A program made the position numbers and the translations under genes. Source: Anolis sagrei (lineage: Eukaryota; Chordata; Lepidosauria; Squamata; Anolidae). From it: a DNA stretch of 64,000 bases. Positions 1-11,098 of this stretch are shown in pieces (positions within the stretch are counted from its first letter, which is position 1; every line of letters begins with the position of its first letter). The notes under the pieces are model-generated. The model was not told the DNA's origin and ran no database searches. It saw nothing but the letters and a program-made list of their open reading frames with translations. Location of the stretch: assembly GCF_037176765.1 (NCBI RefSeq), contig NC_090021.1, positions 32,232,229-32,296,228 of the forward strand, read 5' to 3'.

Positions 1-742
1 TTGCCCGGAAACTGCACTCTCTCCCCTTCCTCCACAGCAAAAGAGAACCAGCAATGCCGAGGCACATGCCTTGGTCTAGAGGTGGAACAAATCAGGACAT
101 TTCTTAAGACAGGCAGGAGGTCATGCCATTGTTCAATACAGATCCTGTGAAATCTGAGCCACAAACAGAGTGAAAAGAGAAATGTTTGATATCACCTTTT
201 TGTTCTGTTCAACTATGATAGCAGATTGGGTTGGGTTGCAATTCCCATTATCCCCACTTCACATGAAGGATAAATAAAAGTGATGGGAGCTGTCATTTAA
301 TAACATTTTGGAATCCAGACTGTGAAAACTAGAGAGTGCTGACCATTATGTAAAAAAGTATATACTCGTAGTTGGCTCTCTGTATCCTCAGATTCTCCGT
401 CCATGGATTCTACAGCCCATTGAAGGCAACCATGAGGCAGATGTAGCTGTCCATAAAAATGAATTTGACATCCCTGTTCTAGGTCCTCCAGGCAATTCTA
501 TGGAATGCTTTTGCTGGAAGATGTCATCAAGTTGCACAGGAAAATTTCTAAAAAGGAAACTTCTCTAGGAAATTTCTAGGTCCTTCAACATAGCTTAATA
601 GGAACGTCCAGAGAAGTCATTCATTTTAATGGGGTTTGCTATTATTAATTTTGTGTGTGTGTAAGTTCTGAACCATATCCCCCATGGATATTGGAGCTGT
701 ACTTTACTTCCTATCAGACACAGCCATCTTAGGCAATGGGGA
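1..742. other. Intergenic, mostly unrecognised; two short MITE fragments
   Basis: No gene is visible. Bases 372-412 resemble the end of a Tigger/pogo-type mariner MITE (GTTGGCTCTCTGTATCCTC; compare the better copy at 31168). Bases 416-476 resemble the right end of a hAT MITE ending in TTTGACATCCCTG (compare 59418-59600). The rest is unrecognised. Confidence 0.4.
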
Positions 743-952
743 CTTTTTTTTTCATGTCAGGAGAAATTTGAGAAACTGCAAGTCGCTTCTGGTGTGAGAG
801 AATCGGCTGCCTACAGGGATGTTGCCCAGGGGATACCTGGATGTTTTACCATCCTGTGAGAGGCTTCTTGCATGAGAAGCTGGAGCTGACAGACGGGAGT
901 TCACCCCGCTCCCCGGATTCGAACCTTTCGGTCAGCAGTCCTGCTGGCACAA
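743..952 (-). mobile_element. tRNA-derived SINE with 22-bp target-site duplication
   Basis: The copy reads on the minus strand. It has a tRNA-like head with a B-box-like GGTTCGAATCC, a middle with CTTCTGGTGTGAGAGAATC (plus sense), and a tail that reads TTTCTCCTGACATG plus oligo-A in minus sense. It is flanked by CAGCCATCTTAGGCAATGGG (721-740) and CAGCCATCTTAGCCAATGGG (953-972), a direct repeat extending to about 22 bp with one mismatch, which is a good target-site duplication. The extreme tRNA head is missing. A fuller copy of the same family is at 11590-11848. The family is inferred from structure; I do not assign a database name. Confidence 0.85.
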
Positions 953-1388
953 CAGCCATCTTAGCCAATGGGGATGAACACCCAAGAACATCGGAGCCAA
1001 AACCACCCACTCCAATCTGTGGTTTCCGCACTACAACCAATTGCACTGATTCATCCACTTGAACCGCCCATTTTTATTGTTACCAATCCAGGGAGGATTG
1101 TGTCAATAGGTGATATGGAAAACATTGCCCCAAGAAACTGGATCATATGTGTGTTTTACAGTTGCATCTGGCTCTTTTTTTATTTGCCGCAGCTGGTGAA
1201 GCGGAAGAAATAATCCTTACCCCACTTTACTAACATATGAAAATTATTGTGAACTGTAGAGCTACAAGAGATGGAAAGGAACGTCTCATCTACCTTTCCA
1301 GCAACACAGATATCCACAGCTAAAACAATCCAAGCAAATGGTCATATAACCTGTTTAAAAACCTCCAGGGAAGGAGCGTTTATTAAAA

Positions 1389-1668
1389 ACTAGCCATCCC
1401 TTGCCATGCGTTGCTTTGGCCCAGTCTGTATATATGTATTTTGTGTGTATTTGTGTATATGTGTATATATGTGGTTTTGTGCATGTGTTGTAATGTATTT
1501 TTTTTTTGCTTTTAAGTCTCTTTTGCTGTGTTTTTCAGTGTTTTTATGAGTGGTGTTCACTTGTTGACGTGATAGGTGTATTGTGTCCAAATTCGGTGTC
1601 AATTTGTGCAGTAGTTTTTGAGTTATGATAATCCCACAAACGAACATTACATTGTTATTTATATAGAT
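1389..1668 (+). repeat. Dispersed repeat of uncertain class
   Basis: The block starts with ACTAGCCATCCCTTGCCATG and ends with TTTATATAGATG. Near its end is GTGCAGTAGTTTTTGAGTTA. This start/end pattern and the CGTTGC motif recall a widespread animal repeat, but I cannot place it in a class with certainty. The inside is a T/GT-rich run (1430-1520). Confidence 0.4.
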
Positions 1669-2276
1669 GTCTTATTGTCCATTACCTGAAAAACTTTACT
1701 TATTCTCTCTCACTGAACCTGCATTTTACATTCCAAATTGTGAATGTGTTGTCTCTTTCCATTTCCTCCTTTCTTGCCAATTTGTTGATTTAACCTTTAC
1801 CTCTTCAAACAGAAGCAGTGCACACAAAGAAACAGCTGTATTTCACCGAGATGAATCTTTCCTGATTTTTTGACCAGACCTATTCTCCTCCTGTTAGGTA
1901 TGATAAGGGCATGTCGTTTATTTCAATAAAAAATAAAAGCAGCCCCAGTAATAAATGGTACTGGATGTACAGCTAGCTACTCCATGTTTCTGTTACTCTA
2001 TGTCCTCTGCAAGTAACGCTGGTGGGAAAAACATGTTAACATATTGATCTCTAGAACACAAAAAGGTCAGAGCTTCAGTATCCTGAAACCATCTGGAATC
2101 CATGTATTTCAGATCAAACTATTTTTGCTCAAATACAAGGTGGGCAGGTTAGCTTCTGATGTTAGTTATCCTAACACGACCGTTCACCCAAACTGGGTAA
2201 AGACAAAGAGTGTTGCAATGGAGTGAAAGCAAAGTGAAGGCAATTCTGCACAAATAAGAGTTCTGCCCCAAACATT

Positions 2277-2300
2277 GTGTGTGTGTGTGTGTGTGTGTGT
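2277..2300. repeat. (GT)n microsatellite
   Basis: Uninterrupted GT dinucleotide run of about 12 units. Confidence 0.95.
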
Positions 2301-2379
2301 TTTATTGTTTTATCTCACTCCCACACTCCCTTCCTTGTACATGCAATTTATGTGAGAATTTCAAAAGGGATGCCATGAT

Positions 2380-3480
2380 GTAATGGGTTTGACTGGAAAG
2401 GGATGTGTCAGCTGAGCATTCCAGGAGTTCTGATTGGCAGTTGTCTCTGGCTTGCTGCTGAGACCAAGGGTTCTAACTGCCATTTCCACTTTCACTTTGG
2501 ACAATGAAGAGTGTACTGGCTGCCAACTATCTTCAAGCCTGATAATTTTAAGGCATGAGGCATATTTTAAAGACTATTTAAAAGGACTATTTTATTCCTT
2601 GTGTTCTCTGTGTCAATTCAGAGAGACTGCTGTATATATTGTTGCCCTGTTTGAACTGAAGTAAAGATACTGTTACTTGTTACACAAGCCTGAGTGACAT
2701 TTTATTATACTGCAGGGTATTGTTGGAGTTCAGCCTGTGATTGTGTCTAATGATCAGGGTACTCTGGATGTTGGGAATAACAATGAGATTCATGTACCTA
2801 ATAATGATGTTTCTATTAATGAGGTTGCCCTAGATGCCGAGAATGACACTGGGATTCCTGTTCAAAGTGTCTTTTCTGATTACAATGTTCCTGAATGGTT
2901 TGGGGATGATGGTATCATCTCTGGAAAAGGGTCTGAATTGCTACTAGAGAATTCCCATGATTTTGAGCCTGTGAATAGCTCGGCACTTGGGCCAGCTGCA
3001 GAAATTAATGAGCAAGTAGATAGAAGGCATGTTTTTAATCAGTACAGGCAAACAACCCAATCTCTCAGGCGTTGTGCCAGACTCATAGACAGATTGATAA
3101 CAGAGTCAAGGCTAAAACGAAACCCATTTCTGGCCGCTTGGGACAATGAGCAGATTAGGGGATAAAAGTGCCAAGTACAGAATCTGTAGTTCAGATGAAG
3201 CATCGTTGGAAATTGAGTCAAGACCTCTTTCCTGGTCCTTGGAAGCCTTGCCTTGGATACATTCATGTGTTAAGTGTTTTTTGATTCATGATTCAAGTTT
3301 TGGAGTATTACCTTGGAAGTTTCTGTACTTGTTTTTCGTGAACTCTAATGGACTAATTTCCTGGTCTATTTGTTCCTGCTTATTTTTCTATCTAATTGGA
3401 TTTATCTATTTTATTAAGTGCTTTTTACTGCTACTGCTTTTAAACTATCTTCAATAAACTATTTGCATTTCTATTCAGCA
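2380..3480 (+). mobile_element. LTR-retrotransposon-like fossil
   Basis: Bases 2380-2715 look like an LTR-type promoter/polyadenylation segment. An open frame of 142 codons follows at 2737-3165; its end has a basic LRRCAR-type stretch like the tail of LTR-element pol proteins. Bases 3170-3480 are T-rich and end with AATAAA at 3453. The family is not certain (Ty3/Gypsy-like at best). It is a partial, old and non-functional copy. The reading rests on layout and composition, not on a recognised protein domain. Confidence 0.3.
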
Positions 3481-3483
3481 TTT

Positions 3484-3775
3484 CTATTGAAGTCTTAATT
3501 GTACAAATGCCCTTGGCCACTGCCGAAACCTGGGGTTCCAGACTTAGCAACAAGTCCAGGAGAATTCCCAAGCTGTGAAGCTGTGTCTTCAGGGGAAGTG
3601 TAACCCTGTCCAGCATGGTCTGTAACCCTATACCCAGTTTGGTCTTGCAACTGACCAGGAGTACCTCTGTTTTGTTTGGATTCAATATCAATTTGTTTGC
3701 TCTCATCCAGACTGGCACAGCTGCCAAGCACATGTTCAGGATGCATGAATGCATATAATTTGACACCACTTTAAC
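3484..3775 (-). mobile_element. L2-clade LINE fragment (end of RT and 3' UTR)
   Basis: On the minus strand it encodes WMRANKLILNPNKTEVLLVS, the conserved segment just after the reverse-transcriptase core of L2-clade LINEs, then runs into the L2 3' UTR. The same protein segment appears in the long copy at 60541-62880 (WMRANRLKLNPDKTEVLLVS). It is 5'-truncated and broken. Confidence 0.85.
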
Positions 3776-3789
3776 TGCTCTGGTTGGTG

Positions 3790-4330
3790 GTGGTAGACCT
3801 GGCAGTTGGTGATGGAAGGGTTAATGTGAGTATTAGTTCTAGATGGTTTGGTAATCTGTAAGTGGGAGTTCATGGGTGAAGGCAATTAGGGGTGGAGATG
3901 TGCAGGAGATGGGTTGCAGCTGGGTGTTACTGGATTTAAGGAGCTAACTTTGAGACTTATCTTTGGGAGAAAAGTATTTGTTGTATTTTGGTGGTAGATG
4001 CTGCTGGTCCCCCCCCCCCCCCCCCCCCAGGTCTGTTGGATTTTTCAGTATCCTGACCTGTCTCCTGTAATCTTGGAATCCCGGAACCTTGAACTTTTGG
4101 ACTGGCTTTTGATTACGGTATATACTCTGGATCCCTGAATTTTGTTTATTGAACTCTCAGCATTTGACTATTGGACAGGACCCTTTTGACTACGAAGTTA
4201 TTTTTGCTATCAATTTTTGTTTATTCTGTAGCTGTGTGCTATCTTTGTGTTTTAATTAAACTGTTTGTTAAAACTGGGAGTTTTGATTCATCTCTACGTA
4301 AACAAGGCAGAGCCCTAGCAACGTGACAGT
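3790..4330 (+). mobile_element. Possible solo LTR-like fossil
   Basis: About 540 bp with short TTGGA/TTTGGAC-type motifs, a polyadenylation-like TTAATTAAACTG and an end near AACGTGACA, as in squamate LTRs. It contains a run of 20 C (4009-4028). No coding region and no proven duplication at its ends. It is an old, inactive fragment if the call is right. Confidence 0.3.
4009..4028. repeat. Poly-C run (20 bp)
   Basis: Homopolymer of 20 C on the plus strand, inside the possible LTR-like segment. Confidence 0.95.
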
Positions 4331-4339
4331 TGTCATTTT

Positions 4340-4768
4340 ACAAGATTTTTAGGATACCATACATGTTAAATTTGGTAGTGACAGATTTAAACATTTTAAA
4401 ACAATTTAAAACAATTTAAATAAATTAGCTAAGACCATATTAAAACCATTAACAAGGTAAATAGGTTTGAAAACAATTTAAAAATCATGTATAGCAACAT
4501 TTAGAGATAAAAGACCTAATAAACAACCATGTGTTTGTAGTGCAAAAAAACTTTAAAACAATACAATAATTAAAATAAAGAACAATTTTAACAAATATAA
4601 ACTTAATAGTATTTCAATGGGAAATGTGGACCTGCTTTTGGCTGATGAGATAGGACTGTTTTTGTTGTGTGCTTTTAAGTCGTTTCAGACTTAGGTTGAG
4701 TGAGGGCTGGGTAAATGACCTTGGAGGGCCATATCCGGCCCTCGGGCCTTCGTTTGAGGACCCCTACT
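4340..4768. mobile_element. hAT-type MITE, left end missing or diverged
   Basis: The right part (4616-4765) matches the complete MITE at 46294-46556: TTTCAATGGGAA, CCTGCTTTTGGCTGATGAGA, the SINE-like stretch with CAGACTTAGG, and the end TTTGAGGACCCCT. The AT-rich part before it (4380-4615) is probably the longer internal region of the same family. Confidence 0.65.
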
Positions 4769-5575
4769 CTAGATTACCATCAAATAAGAAACCCAGGTTG
4801 GAATATGGTAGGTTTTTGTTAAATCTGTAAATTCTGAATTATGATTTTGATTTGCACTTATAAGCAGGCGCCCAAATGCAGCTGACATTTGGGCTGAGTA
4901 AGCTCCATTGAAACAAATGGAAAAATAGCTGAGGTCACAAGCGGCAGAAACAGATGGTCCCTCAGACCTAAATATATTTCCAGCCGAGGGCTTCCCTTCC
5001 TCCTTCTACCAGCTGCCATTGCAAATAACTTCAATAGGGCACTACAGAAAAGAAAGGACATACCACAAAGGAGAAAGAGCAAGGGAACACGTATTAGCAT
5101 CAAGTGTGCCAATGCTCATTTCTTTTGAAAAATGCACATTTACAAATATTGTCTTTTCACCAGAACTTGGTTTACTTTTACTCTTCCGTGGAATAACCAG
5201 CTTGTCTCATAAGCTACGGGTTTTAATGAACATCATAAAACATTATTTAATAAAAGGCTTCTCTTTATTTTATTTTATGACAGAGCAACATTAGTTTCTC
5301 CTGCTACTCACATGCATTTATGGAATGATATATTGTCATATGAAACTTGATACATATTTTTGTACAGATTTAATTCAACTGTGTGGTTGATTTAGATCCT
5401 CAGATGACTCACATGATTCTGTTCACAGTGCACCATTCTTCCATTTCCTCTTCATGTCAAAACCAATAAAAATTATCAAGAGAGCCCACGTGCTGTTATT
5501 TGCCACTGATGCAACAACAAAAAAATCCCACATCACATTATTTGCATTAGGATAAATTTATGTTTTCCTATACAC

Positions 5576-6025
5576 CAGTGGCTCCCAACCTTTTTTTGAC
5601 CGGGGACCACTCTCCAACATTAGTACCAAAAGGGTTACAAATTAGTTATTGGTCAACTTCAGATTCAGTTTGGTTATTTGGAGTGCTGATTCAGAAAATT
5701 GCATTGGATAGACCATATCAACTCTAGTTTGTGATACAGAACATATGCAATCCAGTAGTCACCATCTGCTTGTACACAGAAAACCATATTTAATAATCTA
5801 GAGTTGATGTGATCTATCCAATACAATTTTCTGAATCGGCACCCAAATAAGCACAGGAACATGCCTTAAAAACAATGACACTAAGAAAAAATGTTTTTTG
5901 GTTGGGCTGTGTTATTATCTGTGAATTTTGTTAATGCTTGTATAAAAAAAAGAAGGGGAGGGCACTGAGGTTGAAAATAATATAAAAAGTTGAGCGTGAA
6001 ACCCAAGAAACTGTCCCTGATGGCT

Positions 6026-6068
<43 letters not shown>

Positions 6069-6508
6069 CTACTACTACTACTACAACTAACTACACTACT
6101 TTGGGGGACTAAACAGGGTTTTACAAAGAACTGATTTCCTATTAGAACTCTTACGTCTGGTAATGGGAGCTAACAACAACAACAACAGCAACAACAACTT
6201 TGGGGGACTAAACAGGGCCTTAGAAAGGGCTGCTTACCCATGACAACTGATGTGTGGCAATGGTAGCTAACAATAACAACAATATTAATAATTACTTTGG
6301 GGGACTCTCCTTCTTTCTCTCGTTCTCCTCCAATTATGCCGGGGAAGCTGCAAGAGAGCATGGGCAATGGTGTTGGTCTCCGTTCCTTTTCTCCCTCTCC
6401 TTCTCTCTCTCCTTCTCCTCCAACGGCGGCACACACCCCTAGCCACGGACCTTATTTTAGGTTTCACAGTCCACCAGTGGGCTGTAGCCCAATATTTGGG
6501 AACCACTG
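5576..6508. mobile_element. hAT non-autonomous element with perfect 8-bp TSD
   Basis: The ends are CAGTGGCTCCCAACC and (reverse complement of right end) CAGTGGTTCCCAAAT. Both sides carry the identical 8-bp repeat CTATACAC (5568-5575 and 6509-6516), as hAT insertions do. The first ~240 bp match the related 470-bp element at 16774-17243 (for example GGGTTACAAAT). The extra length comes from microsatellites: (AAT)n at 6028-6064, (ACT)n, AAC-rich runs near 6172-6200, and CTCC/CT-rich sequence at 6305-6420. It has no transposase. Confidence 0.9.
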
Positions 6509-6710
6509 CTATACACAAACTGTGAAACATGTACAAGGGAGTAGCTGCAGCTCAGGACTCTCCATGGAGAAAGCTTGGCTGCCTTTTGTCTACTTACAAA
6601 TGTGGATAAAGGCCCCTGTTAACTGCACAATTGGACAATACGCATGTATTAATACCTTCAGGTATTTAAATATAAAGGAATAATTTGAGAATGAGAAAAC
6701 AACATATCTA

Positions 6711-6835
6711 ATGTAAGCTTTCATGGACTCCAGTCTACTTCATGAAATGGATAAATCTGATGGCTCAGGTGGATACCTCTCTGATAAAGTGGATTAGACT
6801 CCGTGGCAGCTTATGCTTGAAAGATATTTATTTCT
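6711..6835. mobile_element. Penelope-like terminal-repeat fragment
   Basis: The left half carries AAGCTTTCATGGACTCCAG. The right half is a rough inverted copy, with CTGATAAAGTGG followed by GACTCC and AGCTTATGC. This is the form of the widespread Penelope-like repeat whose sense strand has a CTGATGA...GAAAGC hammerhead-like core; here that core is degraded. It is an old fragment only. Confidence 0.55.
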
Positions 6836-6858
6836 ATTAGACTTAAAGCTTTTCCAGG

Positions 6859-6930
6859 ATCATAGTATCATAGAGTTGGAAGAGACCCCCAAGTACCATC
6901 CAGTCCAACCCCCATGCCATGCAGGAACAC
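6859..6930 (-). mobile_element. CR1 LINE 3' end
   Basis: Contains the reverse complement of the CR1 3' end: ATCATAGAGTTGGAAGAGAC followed by CATCCAGTCCAACCCC. It is a short 5'-truncated copy; the same motif recurs at 27621, 43974, 47619 and 54653. Confidence 0.85.
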
Positions 6931-7372
6931 ACAAGTAAAGCTTGTAAATTAGCAAGGGGAAATAATTAAAATATTGCATGTATTTTCCTCCCACGTTCTA
7001 TCTTCGTCAGTTTTTTTTCTCATCTATTTAAAACGCCAGATGAAAGCTATCTGTTGGCAGGAGTCCCAATGACCCCACCGGCCAAGATGGAAGGAAAGAT
7101 GAAGCCGGGGAAATCCAGGCATCTTTCTGGTCTTCATTGATCTTGAAAATGCTTGGCATTGTTTCCTCTTGCCTTTCAGTTTGGTTTGTTTCCTTTTGCG
7201 GTTCATTTGTAACCTTGACTGTGAGTTTCTTGGCAGAAGCATTCTGTTTTGCTTTCATTTCACCGAAACACGGGTTTCCTCTTTGCTAAGATCAAAATAC
7301 TACTGTCCCAAGCAATTGTCTGCTTGCATTCAACTGCCAACAATTGGCTCTGCTTGCATGTCTGCCTTTATG

Positions 7373-7410
7373 GGGACCTTAAAGTGAACTTATGGAGACC
7401 TTAAAGTGAA

Positions 7411-7446
<36 letters not shown>
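7373..7446. repeat. Short tandem duplication followed by (CTAT)n
   Basis: ACCTTAAAGTGAACT occurs twice with ~20-bp spacing (7377 and 7397), followed by about nine CTAT units (7411-7446). The microsatellite directly abuts the L2 LINE 3' end and is probably its tail. Confidence 0.85.
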
Positions 7447-7922
7447 TTGGAACATTTATATCCCATACTTCTCAACCTCTGAAGAGGGACTCAGGACGGC
7501 TACCCACAGGCACTATTCAATGCCAACACAAAATTAAACATAGCGTAAAATATAGTTAGCACAAATTAAGACAGTTATAAGTATACATTAAACAGTTCAC
7601 TTATTCAAATAATCATCCTAAACAGTCCATTGCAGTCCATTAAAAACATTACATTTCCCAGAAAGTCAGTCTATTCTGCAAACGCTTGATCCCACATCCA
7701 GGATTTGAGTTTCTTCCAGAAGGTCAGGAGGGAGGGAGCATATCTAATCTAATTAGGGAGGGAGTTCCACAGCCGAGGGGCCACAACAGAGAAGGCCCTG
7801 TTTCTTGTCCCCACCAAATGCGACTGTGATGGCGGTGGGACCAAGAGCAGGGCCTCCTCAGACGATCTTAAGATCTTTAATAGAGGGAGATACTTTCAGA
7901 CAGGTTAACTGGGCTAGAACCA
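7447..7922 (-). mobile_element. L2-clade LINE 3' region
   Basis: Reverse-oriented L2 3' sequence. It shares with the 60541-62880 copy the segments GGGACTCAGGACGGC-like, GGGAGTTCCACAG, GGCCACAACAGAGAAGGCCC, CAGGGCCTCCTCAGA and GGGAGATAC. It is 5'-truncated and non-coding in this part. Confidence 0.85.
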
Positions 7923-8003
7923 TTATCATTGGGTTTTCTTGGCAGAATTTCTTCTGAGATTTGTCCTTGCCTCCCCCTGAGGCTGAGAGAATGTGATTTA
8001 ACC
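7923..8003 (-). mobile_element. SINE-like fragment interrupted by a hAT MITE
   Basis: CATTGGGTTTTCTTGGCAG and CCTGAGGCTGAGAGAATGTG are typical of the (AAC)-tailed SINE seen at 47428-47617. The hAT element at 8004-8733 is inserted directly after it, and short flanking sequence continues after 8741. Confidence 0.5.
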
Positions 8004-8733
8004 CACCCTTTCTCAACCTGGGGGTCAGGACCCCTGGGAGGTCCTGGGAGGGGTCACAAGGGTGTCAGATGGGTCACCAAAGACCATCAGAAAACACAGT
8101 ATTTTCTGTTGGTCATGGGGGTTTTGGGTAGGAATTTGGCCCAATTCTATCATTGGTGGGGTTCAGAATGCTCTTTGATTGTAGGTAAACTATAAATTCC
8201 AGCAGCTACAACTCCCAAATGTCAAGGTCTATTTCCCCCAAACTCCACCAGTGTTCACATTTGGGAATATTTAGTATTTGTGCCAAGTTTGAGTCCACGG
8301 TGCTCTCTGGATCTAGGTGAGCTACAACTCCAAAACTCAAGGTCTGTGCCCATCAAACCCTTCCACTATTTTATGTTAGTCACGGGAGTTCTGTGTGCCA
8401 AGATTGGCTCAGTTCCATCACTGGTGGAGTTCAGAATGCTCTTTGATTGTAGGTAAACTATAAATCCCAGCAACTACAACTTCCAAATGACGAAATCAAT
8501 CCCTCCCCTCCAACCCCACCAGTATTCAAATTTGGGTGTATCAGACATTTGTGCCAAATTTGGTCCAGTGAATGAATATATAGCCTGCATATCAGATATT
8601 TACATTACAATTAATAACAGGAGCAAAATTACAGTTATGAAGTAGCAACAAAAAATAATTTAATGGTTGGGGGTCACCACAACATGAGGAACTGTGTTAA
8701 GGGGTCATGGCATAGGAAGGTTGAGAACCACTG
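8004..8733. mobile_element. hAT (Charlie-type) non-autonomous element
   Basis: The right end reads in reverse CAGTGGTTCTCAACCTTCC, the classic Charlie-type terminus; the left end is a diverged match (CACCCTTTCTCAACCTGGGG). The flanks are ATTTAACC (7996-8003) and GTTTAACC (8734-8741), an 8-bp duplication with one mismatch. The inside holds two similar blocks around GGAGTTCAGAATGCTCTTTG (about 8165 and 8427), so it contains an internal duplication. No transposase frame. Confidence 0.85.
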
Positions 8734-8925
8734 GTTTAACCCATTGTTCCACCGGTTGGATAAAACAATATTTATATCTAAAATACTTCTCCTTCCCCCT
8801 TTCTCCCCCCTTTTTTGCTGATAAAACCTTTTTATTCAGGCACGCTTTTAAAAGTTTTTAAGGTCATCAGGGTGTGCTGTGCTTTTGAATATATTTTTAA
8901 TAAGTTGTAAGGAATTTTATTTATT

Positions 8926-9427
8926 TATTTATTTATTTACTTACAGTATTTATATTCTGCCCTTCTCACCTCGCAGGGGACTGAGGGCAGATTACAATGA
9001 GCATATACATGGCAAACATTCAGTGCCATTAGACATACAACATATATAGATAAACACAGAGGCAATTTAACATTCCAGCTTTTCCAGCTTCATGAGGGTA
9101 TGCTCGGTTCCGGATACAGGGAGTTGCCGCTTCACCGTCCACTTATGACACCGAGTCCTTGATGGAGTACTCCCTCATTCTTCTGAATACTGCTGAAAGG
9201 TTTTATGGTGTCACACATTAGTTAAATTAGCCTCACCGCATAAAGCGGTACCTAAAATTCCTATTTGACAGATTCAACTGTCTTTTGGGCTGCATAGGTC
9301 AATAGCAAGCTAGATTATTAATGGTTGGGAGCGCACGCTAACCTGGGCTGGCTTCGAACTTATGACCTCTTGATCAGTAGTGATTTAATGCAGCTGTGTA
9401 CTAATTAGCTGCGCCACAGCCCGGTCC
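8926..9427 (-). mobile_element. Long tRNA-headed SINE of iguanian type
   Basis: Read on the minus strand, the head is GGGCTGTGGCGCAGCTAATT (A box) and GGTCATAAGTTCGAAGCC (B box), typical of RNA polymerase III promoters. A ~400-bp body follows, then a LINE-like end with a (TAAA)n tail (8918-8940 in plus sense, ATTT units). Length near 500 bp and order match the long Anolis-type SINE as I remember it. It is nearly full length. Confidence 0.8.
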
Positions 9428-9429
9428 AT

Positions 9430-9600
9430 TTTAATTTTAATTTTTAATTAATATGATTAATGTTTAATTCTATTTTAATCTTTGTATATTTTTGGATTGA
9501 GATACTTTTAATGTAAGCCACTTTGAGTCTCTTTTGTGGAGACAAAAACTGGGGTATAAATAAACATAATAAACATAATAATAATAATGTTTAAATACAA
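9430..9600 (+). mobile_element. LINE 3' end with (AAT)n tail
   Basis: Contains GTAAGCCACTTTGAGTCTC then GGGGTATAAATAAACATAAT and an AAT-rich tail. This is the standard 3' end of squamate L2-like LINEs in plus orientation (compare 36110-36280). It directly abuts the head of the SINE at 8926-9427. Confidence 0.7.
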
Positions 9601-10349
9601 TAATAAAAATCCCGTGAATGTGTATCTTTTTAAGAAACCCTTTGGACAATAACCTTCTCTTCTCCAGAAATCCCAACTAGGCCAATGGTCAAGCTGATGG
9701 CGAGATCCTAGAAAATGTAGTCCAAACAGGACTTCTTCAAACCCTGTAAACTTATTTACCCACCCCTTTAAGTTGCTGACATTTCAGAAGACACTGCCCA
9801 CACATTCTCCAGCAGAGTGTTGCAACCACACCAGCTGGCAACTCCTTTTGAGATTTTACTTTACTTTCTATTGAAAGATGCCAAATTCTGTTCTCATTAA
9901 TTTGTACTTGGCCTTTGAAAAATAGTAGCATACAATATATATATGGCATTGCCACATGTGCCCCTCTCGTTGGAGAACAACAAAGCATAACTCCTCTCTC
10001 TTGACAAGCTACTAGCTCTTCTCACTCCCACGTGGAAGGCATTTGAGCTGAAATTCAGCTCAAATTCCCCTTAAATACTATATAGTTCCCTCCATAAAGA
10101 AGCTGGACCTTTGCTTGGCAATGAGTGAGCTCCATTGTTGCTCATGGACAATGAATTCGACATGGTACCATGCAACACTGGACATTTACAATCCCTGCAG
10201 TTTGTAACATGGCAATTGTTCTGGACCTGGGAGGCGGAAGAGCTATCAGAATAAAATACTTCATGTGTCAGTTCTCTCCTACTGAAGCAAAGTGAGACAG
10301 CAGACTTACTTTTTGGCAGGCATTTCTGGGACTTTAGGAAGTATACAAG
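9601..10349. other. Unrecognised intergenic sequence
   Basis: No supported gene or repeat. Open frames here are short and lack recognisable protein content. Confidence 0.5.
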
Positions 10350-10650
10350 CAGAGGTGGCCCTAGGTAATTTTCAATGGTAAGCAAACAGTATTTTGGTCC
10401 CCCGCCCCCCATTTAATCACTGATATATATTTTCTGTTCGTCGTGGGAGTTCTGTGTGCCATATTTGGTTCAATTCCATCATTGGTGGAGTTCAGAATGT
10501 TCTTTGATTTTAGATGAACTATACATCCCAGTAACTACAACTCGCATATGTCAAGGTCTATTTTCCCCCAAGAGCGCCTCAAGAGCGCCCCTGGGCAAAA
10601 TCAACTATACTGCAAATGCTTACTTTGCGTAATGGGTTGAGCCGCCCCTG
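10350..10650. mobile_element. hAT MITE with perfect 8-bp TSD and a borrowed core
   Basis: The ends are CAGAGGTGGCCC and (reverse) CAGGGGCGGCTC. They are flanked by identical TATACAAG at 10342-10349 and 10651-10658. The middle (about 10429-10570) matches the inside of the other hAT element at 8004-8733 (GGTGGAGTTCAGAATG, AACTACAACTC), although the ends differ. It has no coding capacity. Confidence 0.9.
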
Positions 10651-10770
10651 TATACAAGCTCCACACATAAACTTTAGATACTTGCCAAAAAGCACCAGAA
10701 AAGATTAAAAGGCACCTGACATTTTTTGGATGGGACTTCCTAAAAAGATTAATCAAGAGTGCTACCCCAG

Positions 10771-11098
10771 TTAAGATAAAGGTTTCCCTTGACATTAAGT
10801 CTAGTTGTGTCCGAGTCTGGAGGGTGGTGCTCATTTCCATTTCTAAGCCAAAGAGCCAGTGTTGACCATAGACACCTCCAAGGTTATGAGGTCAGCATGA
10901 CTGCATGGAGCACTGTTACCTCCCCATCAGAGTGGTACCTATTGATCTACTCACATTTGCATGTTTTCAAATGCTAGGTTGGCAGAAGCTGGGGCTAATG
11001 ATGGGAGCTCACCTGCTCCCCGGATTTGAACCATCAATCTTTCGGTCAGCAAGTTCAGCAGCTCAGTGGTTTAACCCGCTGCACCACCAAGGGGCCCT
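10771..11098 (-). mobile_element. Sauria-type SINE (tRNA head, BovB-like tail)
   Basis: In plus sense it begins with the tail complement AAAGGTTTCCCTTGACATTA and ends with the tRNA head (GCACCACCAAGGGGCC). In minus sense the B box lies near GGTTCAAATCC. The tail includes the BovB-like GACTC-GGACACAACTAGAC region. It is nearly full length, with CTACCCCAGTT / CTACCCAACT as a probable imperfect target-site duplication. Confidence 0.9.

Noticed and set aside
6285-6683. Overlapping Ser/Pro- and Arg/Glu-rich open frames
   Set aside because: They arise from CTCC/CT-rich microsatellite inside a hAT element.
9301-9427. Possible tRNA gene on the minus strand
   Set aside because: A and B boxes are those of a SINE head; the body and LINE-like tail continue for ~500 bp and no clean cloverleaf is evident.
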